A stretch of 64,000 bases of DNA from JAKQDH01 sp029558835. GTDB lineage: Bacteria; Planctomycetota; Phycisphaerae; UBA1845. Each line of letters starts with the position of its first letter. The stretch's first letter is position 1. The notes beneath the pieces were generated by a model that was not told the DNA's origin, searched no databases, and saw only the letters and a program-made list of their open reading frames with translations. Positions 35,268-43,444 of this stretch are shown piece after piece. The stretch spans positions 32,951 through 96,950 of the forward strand of contig DAOQSN010000020.1 in the NCBI GenBank assembly GCA_035356615.1, in the 5' to 3' direction. Both the position numbers and the translations under genes were made by a program.

Positions 35268-36827
35268 GTGTCGCGACCGCGCACGGCTGTGCCGATTTTG
35301 CATCGGCGGGCTGAGGTCATCTGGGGCGACGGTGCGCGCCGCCCGGACCGGGTCGCCCGGTGGGCGGCGAGTGCGGCGCTGCTGTTGTCGCTGGTTCCGT
35401 TGGCGTTGGTCGGGGCCTGCCCGCGTGACGAGGAGCCCGCCGGCGAGCCGAAGCGCCTCTTGGCCGACGCCTCGTGGCCGAATGTGGTGCTCATCTCCAT
35501 CGACACGCTGCGCCCGGACCACCTGAGCTGCTACGGCTACGCCCGGTCGACGAGCCCGAACCTCGACAAGCTTGCGGGTGAAGGCGCGTTGTTCGAGCAG
35601 GCCGTCAGCAGCACTTCCTGGACGTTGCCGGCGCACGCGGCGTTGTTCACGGGCCTCGCGGACACCGTGCACGGCGCGCTGGACACCGACAAGGCACTGG
35701 CCGAGGGACACGTCACGCTGGCGGAGCGGCTGCAGGCGGTCGGTTACACGACGGCGGGGTTCTTCTCGGGGCCGACGCTGTACCCGGCGTATGGCCTGGG
35801 ACAGGGTTTTGACACCTATGTGGACTGTACCTCCTATGCCCAACTCAGCGCCGAGGAGGTCAGTATGCCGGGTATCGCCACCGGGGGACCTCTGCAGCGC
35901 GCGGCGATGGCGGACATCTCCAGCCCACGCGTGTTTGAGGCCGTGCACAAGTGGCTCGCGGATGGACCACGCCGACCGTTCTTCCTGTTCGTTCACCTGT
36001 ACGACTGCCACTTCGATTTCATCCCCCCGGCGCCGTATGACCGCCGGTTCGACCCTGATTATCACGGCTCCGTCACCGGGCGCGACTTCATCTACGACGA
36101 TACCATCAATGCCCGGATGCCCAAAGGCGACCTCGCGCATCTCATCGCCCTGTACGATGGGGAGATCGCCTGGACGGACGCCCACGTGGGCAAGATCGTG
36201 GCCGACCTCGAGACCCACGGGCTGAAGGACTCCGCGTTGCTCATCGTGCTGTCCGATCACGGCACCGAGTTCTTCGAGCACGGGCAGAAGGGGCACCGCC
36301 ATACGCTCTACGATGAAGTGATCCGCATTCCGCTGCTGGTGCGCTTCCCCGGTCGAATCACGCCCGGCTTGCGCCTGGCGGGGCAGGTCAGGATCATCGA
36401 CGTGGCCCCGACGGTACTGGACCTTCTGGGGCTCACCGTGCCGCCCGAGTTGATGGGTCAGACGCTGGTGCCGCTGCTGGAGGGCCGCGAGTTGGCGCAG
36501 GAGAACCTGGCCGTCAGCGAACTGTTCACAATGGGACGGGCACTGCGTGCCTTCCGCCGGCCGGACCGCAAACTGATCCGCCAGGAGCAGACCGGCGAGG
36601 CCGTGGCGTTCCATCTGGCGACCGACCCGGCCGAGCGGAACCGCCTGACTGATCCCAGCCACATCGTGGTCCAGGCGGCGTTGCGCGACGCGGAGAAGGC
36701 GGGCAAGTGGCTTACCCAATTCCGGCAGCTCTGGCCGGTGCCGGCGGTGGTGCCGCACCTGCCGGAGAAGGTGCGCGAGCGGTTGCAGAGTCTCGGCTAC
36801 ATCGGGGAGGAGGAGAAACCGAAGTGA
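35268..36827 (+). CDS. Sulfatase/AlkP-fold lipoprotein (phosphotransferase-like), copy 1
   Basis: 519 aa. GTG 35268 has GGAG seven bases upstream and leads to a lipobox LVGAC. The AlkP/sulfatase fold is clear: NVVLISIDTLRPDHLSCYGY (metal Asp), SWTLPAHAALFTGL, LYDGEIAWTDAHVG, LIVLSDHGTEFFEHG and KGHRHTLYDE. The sulfatase CxPxR/SxPxR formylglycine motif is replaced by TLPAH, so the nucleophile is probably Thr, as in lipid-head-group phosphotransferases; true sulfatase activity is unlikely. The tail ends LQSLGYIGEEEK. It overlaps its paralogue by 4 bp. Confidence 0.87.
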   Translation: MSRPRTAVPILHRRAEVIWGDGARRPDRVARWAASAALLLSLVPLALVGACPRDEEPAGEPKRLLADASWPNVVLISIDTLRPDHLSCYGYARSTSPNLDKLAGEGALFEQAVSSTSWTLPAHAALFTGLADTVHGALDTDKALAEGHVTLAERLQAVGYTTAGFFSGPTLYPAYGLGQGFDTYVDCTSYAQLSAEEVSMPGIATGGPLQRAAMADISSPRVFEAVHKWLADGPRRPFFLFVHLYDCHFDFIPPAPYDRRFDPDYHGSVTGRDFIYDDTINARMPKGDLAHLIALYDGEIAWTDAHVGKIVADLETHGLKDSALLIVLSDHGTEFFEHGQKGHRHTLYDEVIRIPLLVRFPGRITPGLRLAGQVRIIDVAPTVLDLLGLTVPPELMGQTLVPLLEGRELAQENLAVSELFTMGRALRAFRRPDRKLIRQEQTGEAVAFHLATDPAERNRLTDPSHIVVQAALRDAEKAGKWLTQFRQLWPVPAVVPHLPEKVRERLQSLGYIGEEEKPK

Positions 36828-38365
36828 GGCGGGTCCTGCGAGGTACCGGTCTCCTGCCCTTGGTCTTGGCCCTGCTGCTGCCCGTGACGTGCAGCCGACG
36901 GGACGCCGGCACCATCAGGAAGCCGACGGTCCAGGCGGATGCAACCTGGCCGAACGTACTGCTCATTTCGGTCGATACGCTCCGCCCCGATCACCTGGGC
37001 TGCTACGGTTACCAGCGCCCGACGAGTCCGCGGATCGACCAACTGGCGGCGGAAGGCGCGTTGTTCGAGAACGCCATCAGCAGTACCTCGTGGACCTTGC
37101 CCGCCCATGCCGCCCTGTTTACCGGCCTCGCTGACAGCGTGCACCGCTGCCAGGACATGGATCAGCGTCTGGCGGACAGTCACACCACGCTGGCCGAGCG
37201 CTTGCAGGCGGCCGGGTACGCGACCGTGGGCTTCTTCTCCGGTCCGGCGCTGCATCCGGTGTTCGGGCTGGGGCAGGGGTTCGACAAGTACGTGGACTGT
37301 ACATCGTTCAAGGACCTGACACTGAAGGTACTGGCGGCCGGGCAGAGCCTCGACGGCGGTGTCGTGCAGGGCGCGTCCAACGCCGACGTCACCAACCCGC
37401 GCGTCTTCGAGGAAGTGAGGAACTGGTTGCATGACCACCAGCGGCGACCGTTCTTCATGTTTGTGCACCTGTGGGACGTGCATTTTGATTTTATTCCGCC
37501 CCCGCCCTACGACCGCATGTTCGACCCGGACTACACCGGGACCGTCACGGGACAGAACTTCCTGCTCGACCCGGCCATCAACGCCAAGATGCCTCCGCGT
37601 GACATCCGGCACCTCATGGCGCTCTATGACGGCGAGATCGCCTGGACCGACGCCCACGTCGGCAGGATTCTGGATGAGCTGGACGCCCTGAACCTGCGCG
37701 ACTCGACGATCGTCATGCTGGTGGCCGACCACGGCGAGGAGTTCTTCGAGCACGGGCACAAGGGACACCGTCACACGCTCTTCGACGAGGTGATCCGCAT
37801 CCCCTGGATCGTGCGTTACCCGGGCCGGCTGACGGGCGGGCTGCGCGTGCCTGCCCAGGTCCGCATCATTGACGTGATGCCCACCGTGCTGGAACTGCTC
37901 GGCATGCCGCTGGCCACCGACGTCATGGGCAGCAGCCGGGTCCCGTTGCTGGAAGGGACGCCCACGAAGCCGACCGATGGAAGTGACATGGCGGTCAGCG
38001 AGTTGTTCTCGGCCGGGCGGGAATTGCGGTCGTTCCGTCGCCTCGAAGGCAAGCTCATTCGCAACGAGCAGAACCAGCAGACGATAGCCTTCGATCTGCG
38101 GGCGGACCCGGCGGAGAAGCAGGCCGTGGTGGACACGCGGCATCCGCTGCTGCGCCAGTTGCAGACGGACATGGAGCGCGCGACGGAATGGCTGAACGGC
38201 TTCCGGAAGCGTTTTCCGGCCGCCGCCGCCGCGCCCAAGCTGCCAGATGATGTCCGCCGGCAGCTCGAAAGCCTCGGGTACGTGGGGGGCGACGATGCGC
38301 AGCCGGATACCGCTGCCGAGCAACAGCCCAGCGGGTCACCGACGCAGCCCGATAACCGGCCCTAG
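36824..38365 (+). CDS. Sulfatase/AlkP-fold lipoprotein (phosphotransferase-like), copy 2
   Basis: 513 aa, clearly paralogous to the preceding gene throughout. GTG 36824 overlaps its stop (GTGA) and has GGAGGAG eight bases upstream. Lipobox LPVTC. Catalytic-site motifs: NVLLISVDTLRPDHLGCYGY, SWTLPAHAALFTGL with Thr at the nucleophile place, MLVADHGEEFFEHG and KGHRHTLFDE. The C-terminus is LESLGYVGG followed by a Pro/Gln-rich tail. Two lipid-anchored copies in tandem suggest two related acceptors, or an obligate pair. No sulfatase-maturing enzyme is nearby, consistent with a Thr enzyme. Confidence 0.87.
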   Translation: MRRVLRGTGLLPLVLALLLPVTCSRRDAGTIRKPTVQADATWPNVLLISVDTLRPDHLGCYGYQRPTSPRIDQLAAEGALFENAISSTSWTLPAHAALFTGLADSVHRCQDMDQRLADSHTTLAERLQAAGYATVGFFSGPALHPVFGLGQGFDKYVDCTSFKDLTLKVLAAGQSLDGGVVQGASNADVTNPRVFEEVRNWLHDHQRRPFFMFVHLWDVHFDFIPPPPYDRMFDPDYTGTVTGQNFLLDPAINAKMPPRDIRHLMALYDGEIAWTDAHVGRILDELDALNLRDSTIVMLVADHGEEFFEHGHKGHRHTLFDEVIRIPWIVRYPGRLTGGLRVPAQVRIIDVMPTVLELLGMPLATDVMGSSRVPLLEGTPTKPTDGSDMAVSELFSAGRELRSFRRLEGKLIRNEQNQQTIAFDLRADPAEKQAVVDTRHPLLRQLQTDMERATEWLNGFRKRFPAAAAAPKLPDDVRRQLESLGYVGGDDAQPDTAAEQQPSGSPTQPDNRP

Positions 38366-38627
38366 CCCCCCTGCCTCCCCACCCCCGGTGCGTACTGGTT
38401 GCTGCGGAAAGCGACCCGTCGCCGGGGACGCCCGGTCCGACGGGCGGCTGTGCCCGAGCCCAGGGCCGGCATGCCCGCCGCCAATCGCGTGCCTGGCTCC
38501 AACCGCAGCGTGCCGCCCCGTCGCGGTGGGCATGTCGCGCCACGCGCGGGCGTGGTGCACACGATTCACGAGCCGTTTTTCCGTTTGAAGGCGGCGCCCC
38601 GTTGCACTACAAACTCATCAGTGATGC

Positions 38628-38690
38628 CGTGGCACGGGCCTCCCGTCCGCGGGTGGCACGACCCGTGGCACGGGCGTCCCACCCGTGGGC
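38628..38690. repeat. Family F hairpins, two adjacent copies
   Basis: CGTGGCACGGGCCTCCCGTCCGCGGG followed by CCCGTGGCACGGGCGTCCCACCCGTGGG. A third copy lies at 49871-49896. They sit in the 38366-38984 gap with a TAGAAT box (38723-38728) that lacks a good -35. Confidence 0.6.
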
Positions 38691-38860
38691 TCCAGGGCAG
38701 GACGCAGCGGCCGTTTGTGGGGTAGAATCCCTGACCCAGGGCTTCGACGGCAGTCCCACCGCGGCGGGTGAAGCCGCCCTGCGGAAGTGAGTAAAGCAGT
38801 GCGACGTGCAGGTTTGAGGCTACATCACCGTGGGGAATGCCGCGACGCCAGCGCGCCGCG

Positions 38861-39010
38861 GGTTTCGTGCCTGTTCAGCGTGGCGCGTGCCATGCCCTCA
38901 CCCGCCGCAGGCGGGGGTGGGCATGTCGTGCGGCAGCAGAGGCATGCTTGCCCGCGACTGGGGTCGCGGGAAAGCACGGCACCCATGACGCCGAAGACAC
39001 TGAGAACGTG
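38861..39010. repeat. Family D composite repeat, copy 1 (overlaps a gene start)
   Basis: Runs from about GTGCCTGTTCAGCG through CCATGCCCTCACCCGCCGCA and GGCATGCTTGCCCGCGACTG to CCCATGACGCCGAAGACACT. The same order appears inverted at 49903-50065. It contains the ATG (38985) of the AlkP-family gene. Confidence 0.7.
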
Positions 39011-41183
39011 CCGGGCCGCCGCCCGCGCGGGGCTCGGATATCCGGATGGGCGCACAATTGCGCTCGGCGCCGTACTGATGCTGGCGGTGACCGCCCCGGC
39101 TTTCGGGTACATCGGGCCCGGGGCGGGCTTCGCGGTGCTGGGTTCGTTCCTGGCGGTGCTGGCGGCCATGGCCTCGGCGTTGCTGACCTTGCTCACCTGG
39201 CCGGTGCGGTGGGTCGTGCGGGCAATCCGGGGCCGGCGGGCGTTTGCCCGCAGCCGGGTTAAGCGCGTGGTCGTGCTCGGGCTCGACGGGCTGGAGCCGA
39301 CCCTGCTCGAGAAGTATATGGCCGAGGGGCGGCTGCCGAACTTCGCTCGCCTGGCGGAGATGGGGACATACTGCCGGTTACGAACGACCCTGCCGGCCCT
39401 GACCCCGGTCGCCTGGTCGTCGTTTCTGACCGGCTGCAATCCGGGCAAACACAACGTCTTCGACTTCCTCACCGTGGATCGCAAGGGGTACGTGCCGGTG
39501 CTTTCCAGCGTGCACATCGGCGGCAGCACGCGCACCGTGCGGCTGGGTCCCTACCGCGTGCCGCTGGGGAAACCCGAGGTGCGTTTGCTGCGCAAGGGCC
39601 GGCCGTTCTGGAACGACCTCGGCGCGCACGGCATCTTCAGCAGCATCATCCGCATGCCCATCACGTTTCCGCCGGAGAAGTTCCGCGGGACGCTGCTGTC
39701 GGCCATGTGTGTGCCGGACCTGCGCGGCAGCCAGGGGACGTTCAGTTTCTACACCACCCGACCCGAGGCGGAGGACATTTACACCGGCGGGGAGCGCATC
39801 CGCGTCCAGCGGCAGGGCAAGGTGATTGCGGCGCACCTGATCGGACCGCGCAATCCCCTGCGTGCGGATGAGGAGGTCATGCGCGCTCCGTTCACCGTTA
39901 CCTTCAACGGTCGGCCTGACTCTGTGGAGTTGAAGCTGTGCGGCACGAAGCACACGCTTATGCGCGGTGAGTACACGCCGTGGATCCGTTTCCACTTTCG
40001 CGCGGCACCGGGGACCAAGGTGCACGGCATCTGCCAGTTTCTACTGTTGTCCACGGAGCCGCACTTCGAGTTATACGTTACACCGCTGCAGCTCGACCCG
40101 GCGCAGCCGGCCCTGCCGATTTCACACCCGTGCGTGTTCTCCACGTATCTCGCCAAGGCGCAAGGGCCGTTCGCCACGCTGGGATTGGCGGAGGATACCT
40201 GGGCTCATAACGAGCGCATCCTGCAAGACCCGGGTTTCCTGCACCAGTGCGTGGAGGGCGATGCTGAACGCGAGGTCATGTTCTTCGATGCGCTGAACAA
40301 GGTACGGCGCGGTCTGGTGGTGTGCGTGTTCGACGGCTCGGACCGCATTCAGCACATGTTCTGGCGTTATCTCGATCCACGGCATCCGGCGCACGAGGGC
40401 TTCGGAGAACCGCGTCTGCGCGACGCCATCCCGGAGATGTTCGAGCGCATGGACCGCGTCGTGGGCCGCGCCTTGGCCAAGTGCGACGACGAGGATACTG
40501 TACTCTTCGTCATCAGCGATCATGGGTGCAAGAGCTTCCGCTATGGGGTCGACCTGAACCGCTGGCTGATTGACAACGGATACCTGCACCTCAAGGAGCC
40601 GCCGGCAGGCAGAAAGTACCTGGCCACCGTGGACTGGTCGCGCACCCGCGCGTATGCCCTGGGCCTGGCGGGCATCTATCTGAACCTGGAAGGGCGCGAG
40701 CGGCAGGGCATCGTGAAGCCCGGCGCGGAGGCGGCCGCGTTGCGGGCCGAACTGTGTACGAAGCTCACCGGCCTGCGCGACCCCCGGCATGACGACGTGG
40801 CAGTGGTAAAGGCGTACAACGCGTATGACTCTTATGTCGGCCCCTATACGGAGAACGCGCCGGACGTGCTGGTTGGTTACAATGAAGGTTACCGCGTGTC
40901 CTGGGAGGCGGCCATCGGGGACATCACGGACACCGTGTTCCACGACAACCGGAAAGCGTGGAGCGCCGACCACTGCATCGACCCGCCCCTCGTGCCCGGT
41001 GTGCTGCTCTGCAACCGGCGCATCACCACGGAGGGGCCGCGCATGACCGACTTCGCCCCGACGATCCTGAGCCTCTTCGGGGTGGACGTGCCCAGGCACC
41101 TGGACGGCAAGGTACTCGGCATCGACGCCGCCGAGCCGGCGGCAGGCGGGCAGGCGAAGGAGGTGGCGCATGTCGGGTCGTAA
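38985..41183 (+). CDS. AlkP-superfamily phosphodiesterase/transferase, membrane-linked
   Basis: 732 aa. The N-terminus is a leader (GAVLMLAVTAPAFG) followed by YIGPGAGFAVLGSF and a second helix (about residues 45-75), then the catalytic domain: VVVLGLDGLEPTLLEKYM (metal Asp), LTPVAWSSFLTGCNPGKHNV (nucleophile region), FDGSDRIQHMFWRYLDP, VISDHGCKSF and DFAPTILSLFGVDVP. This is the type I phosphodiesterase/nucleotide pyrophosphatase branch, facing the periplasm. The only workable start, ATG 38985, lies within repeat D and lacks a Shine-Dalgarno sequence. The end overlaps the next gene by 14 bp. Confidence 0.87.
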   Translation: MTPKTLRTCRAAARAGLGYPDGRTIALGAVLMLAVTAPAFGYIGPGAGFAVLGSFLAVLAAMASALLTLLTWPVRWVVRAIRGRRAFARSRVKRVVVLGLDGLEPTLLEKYMAEGRLPNFARLAEMGTYCRLRTTLPALTPVAWSSFLTGCNPGKHNVFDFLTVDRKGYVPVLSSVHIGGSTRTVRLGPYRVPLGKPEVRLLRKGRPFWNDLGAHGIFSSIIRMPITFPPEKFRGTLLSAMCVPDLRGSQGTFSFYTTRPEAEDIYTGGERIRVQRQGKVIAAHLIGPRNPLRADEEVMRAPFTVTFNGRPDSVELKLCGTKHTLMRGEYTPWIRFHFRAAPGTKVHGICQFLLLSTEPHFELYVTPLQLDPAQPALPISHPCVFSTYLAKAQGPFATLGLAEDTWAHNERILQDPGFLHQCVEGDAEREVMFFDALNKVRRGLVVCVFDGSDRIQHMFWRYLDPRHPAHEGFGEPRLRDAIPEMFERMDRVVGRALAKCDDEDTVLFVISDHGCKSFRYGVDLNRWLIDNGYLHLKEPPAGRKYLATVDWSRTRAYALGLAGIYLNLEGRERQGIVKPGAEAAALRAELCTKLTGLRDPRHDDVAVVKAYNAYDSYVGPYTENAPDVLVGYNEGYRVSWEAAIGDITDTVFHDNRKAWSADHCIDPPLVPGVLLCNRRITTEGPRMTDFAPTILSLFGVDVPRHLDGKVLGIDAAEPAAGGQAKEVAHVGS

Positions 41184-43212
41184 GCGCGCCCTCGGCCGGC
41201 GGGAGTTTCTGAAGACGTCGGCCGCGCTGGCGGCCGGGGTGGCGAGCGGTTGGCAACCGGCCGGCGCGCGGGGGCGAAGCTCACGCGCGGGGCGGGGCGG
41301 CAAGGTCATCGTCATCGGCTTCGACGGCATGGACCCGTTCCTCACCGAACGGATGATGGACGCCGGTGAGCTGCCTGCCCTCAGCAGCCTGCGGGCGGCC
41401 GGGGGCTATCGCCGCCTGGGGACCAGCATCCCGCCGCAGACGCCGGTGGCGTTCTCCAGTTTCATCGTGGGAGCCGGCCCGGGCGTGCACGGCATCTTTG
41501 ATTTCATCCACCGTGATCCCGCCCAGCAGTACATGCCCATGTTTGCAGCCGCCGGCAACTCGCGCGGCAGCGGCTACTGGGAGGTGGGCGAGCACAAGCT
41601 GCAGATTCCCTGCTGGCCGTTCGGTCACGATCCCGCCCGCCCGGTGATCTTCCGGCAGGGCACCCCCTTCTGGGACTACCTGGACGGGGCCGGCGTGTCG
41701 ACGCATGTGTATGAGATTCCTTCCAATTATCCCGCAACCCCGTCGCAACATGGCCACCATCGCGCTCTGGCGGGGCTGGGGACGCCCGACATGCTCGGGA
41801 CATACGGTACGTATCAGTTCTTCTGTGAGCATGGTCCCGCGGAGCCGCGCCCGGAGGCCGGCGGCCTGCGCAGGGGACTGACCTTCCAACAGGACACGGC
41901 GCGGGGGCGCATTACCGGCCCGACCAACACCCTCCTGAAGAACCCCGCCCCGACGACGGTTGATTTCGCGGTCCACCGCGACCTCGACGCGCAGTCGGCC
42001 GTGATCGACGTGCAGGGTCAGCGTCTGCTGCTGCGTCGCGGCCAGTGGAGCCGCTGGGTCCGACTGAAGTTCCGTTTGCGCATGCCGAGCTTCCTGCCCG
42101 ACGAGCACCAGAGCGGCATCTGCCGTTTCTATTTACAGGAGGTCGGGCCGAGGTTCCGGTTGTACGTGACGCCGATCAACATCGACCCCGCTGACCCGGC
42201 GCTGCCGATCTCCGAGCCGCCGGGGTTTGTGCGGCGGATTGCCGACGACCTGGGGCGGTTCTACACGGCCGGTTTCCAGGAAGACCATAAAGCGCTCTCC
42301 AACGGCGTCTTCACGGATGAAGAGTACGCCGCCCAAGCCGATTTCGTGTTGCAGGAGCGCCGCGAACTATTAGAATACGCCCTGCGGCACTACGATGACG
42401 GCATGCTGTTCTTCTATTTCGCCTGCACGGACTTGCAGCCGCACATGTTCTGGTGGGACTCCGAGCAGAAGCACCCCGTGCGCGACGCCGAGCAGGCACG
42501 GGCGGGCCACGAACGAGTGAAGGAACTGTACCGGAAGATGGACGGCATCGTCGCCGACCTGCTGGCCCGCTACGGCGAGACGGCCACGCTGCTGGTGATG
42601 AGCGATCACGGCATGGGCAACTTCCGGCGGCAGTTCAATCTATGTAGTTGGCTGCGCCAGGAAGGGTACATTCACCCGGGCGACGCGACCTCGCTGCTGG
42701 GCGGCGTGGACTGGTATCGCACCCGCGCGTACGGGCTGGGACTTAACAGTCTGTACTTGAACCTGAGAGGGCGGGAGCGCGACGGCATCGTCGAGCCCGG
42801 TCCGCAGCGGGAGGCGTTGCTGGACGAACTGGCGGCCAAGCTGGAGGCGGTGCGCGATCAGGATGGTGCCCCGGTGATCCGCAAGGTGTATCGGGCCGAG
42901 CAGGTGTATCGGGGCCCCCAGGCGGCGTCGGCACCCGATCTCATCGTCGGGTATCACCGTGACTACCGCGTGTCGTGGGGATCCGTGCTGGGCGAGATGG
43001 GCAAGAGCGTGCTCGCGGACAACAACTCGGCGTGGTGTGCGGATCATTGCCAGGCGGCCGAGGACGTACCGGGAGTGGTGTTCGCCAATCGCCCGCTGGC
43101 GGCCGAGGGACCGCAACTGGAGGACCTGGCGCCGACGATTCTGGCGCAATTCGGCGTCGCCGCGCCGCCGGAGATGGTGGGACGCAGTATCCTGTCCCCG
43201 CCGGCCCCGTAG
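41170..43212 (+). CDS. AlkP-superfamily phosphodiesterase/transferase with Tat signal
   Basis: 680 aa. ATG 41170 has AAGGAGG five bases upstream and overlaps the preceding gene. A Tat leader (GRREFLKTSAALAAGVASG) predicts folded export, in line with metal loading in the cytoplasm. Motifs parallel its neighbour: VIVIGFDGMDPFLTERMM, QTPVAFSSFIVGAGPGVHGI, FACTDLQPHMFWW, VMSDHGMGNFRRQFN and LAPTILAQFGVAAPPEMVG. The two genes are diverged paralogues, one Sec/membrane and one Tat, suggesting linked periplasmic steps. The substrate is unknown; nucleotide or phospholipid-linked diesters are plausible. Confidence 0.88.
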   Translation: MSGRKRALGRREFLKTSAALAAGVASGWQPAGARGRSSRAGRGGKVIVIGFDGMDPFLTERMMDAGELPALSSLRAAGGYRRLGTSIPPQTPVAFSSFIVGAGPGVHGIFDFIHRDPAQQYMPMFAAAGNSRGSGYWEVGEHKLQIPCWPFGHDPARPVIFRQGTPFWDYLDGAGVSTHVYEIPSNYPATPSQHGHHRALAGLGTPDMLGTYGTYQFFCEHGPAEPRPEAGGLRRGLTFQQDTARGRITGPTNTLLKNPAPTTVDFAVHRDLDAQSAVIDVQGQRLLLRRGQWSRWVRLKFRLRMPSFLPDEHQSGICRFYLQEVGPRFRLYVTPINIDPADPALPISEPPGFVRRIADDLGRFYTAGFQEDHKALSNGVFTDEEYAAQADFVLQERRELLEYALRHYDDGMLFFYFACTDLQPHMFWWDSEQKHPVRDAEQARAGHERVKELYRKMDGIVADLLARYGETATLLVMSDHGMGNFRRQFNLCSWLRQEGYIHPGDATSLLGGVDWYRTRAYGLGLNSLYLNLRGRERDGIVEPGPQREALLDELAAKLEAVRDQDGAPVIRKVYRAEQVYRGPQAASAPDLIVGYHRDYRVSWGSVLGEMGKSVLADNNSAWCADHCQAAEDVPGVVFANRPLAAEGPQLEDLAPTILAQFGVAAPPEMVGRSILSPPAP

Positions 43213-43239
43213 CCGGGGTCGGGAAAGGAGTTCGCTTTC

Positions 43240-43425
43240 GTGCCCAAAATCAAGCTCGATCCGCATCTGTACGAACGCGCCCGCCAGGTCGCCCAGGCCG
43301 CGGGCTACGCCAGCACCGAGGAGTTCATCGTCCACCTGATCGAGAAGGAACTTGCCCGGATCGGCCCCGCCGACGACGCCAAGCAGGTCGAGGAGCGTCT
43401 CCGCGGGCTGGGGTACATCGAGTAA
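43240..43425 (+). CDS. Small RHH/CopG-like protein with LGYI tail
   Basis: 61 aa. GTG 43240 has AAAGGAG about nine bases upstream. The pattern PKIKLDPHLYERARQVAQAA then ASTEEFIVHLIEKELAR fits a ribbon-helix-helix fold (one strand, two helices), the DNA-binding or protein-pairing fold of CopG/antitoxin proteins. The last residues RLRGLGYIE resemble the C-terminal LQSLGYI/LESLGYV of the sulfatase-fold lipoproteins in the same cluster. No toxin gene is next to it. It could be a cluster regulator or an adaptor; both are inference. Confidence 0.72.
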   Translation: MPKIKLDPHLYERARQVAQAAGYASTEEFIVHLIEKELARIGPADDAKQVEERLRGLGYIE

Positions 43426-43444
43426 GCGAGCCGGCAGGCGTCGA

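Noticed and set aside
35064..38323. Long minus-strand ORFs (564 and 508 aa) opposite the sulfatase-fold genes
   Set aside because: Both mirror the paralogous plus-strand genes and resemble each other for that reason only; no recognisable domain.
35268..38365. Calling the two lipoproteins arylsulfatases
   Set aside because: The C/SxPxR formylglycine motif is absent.
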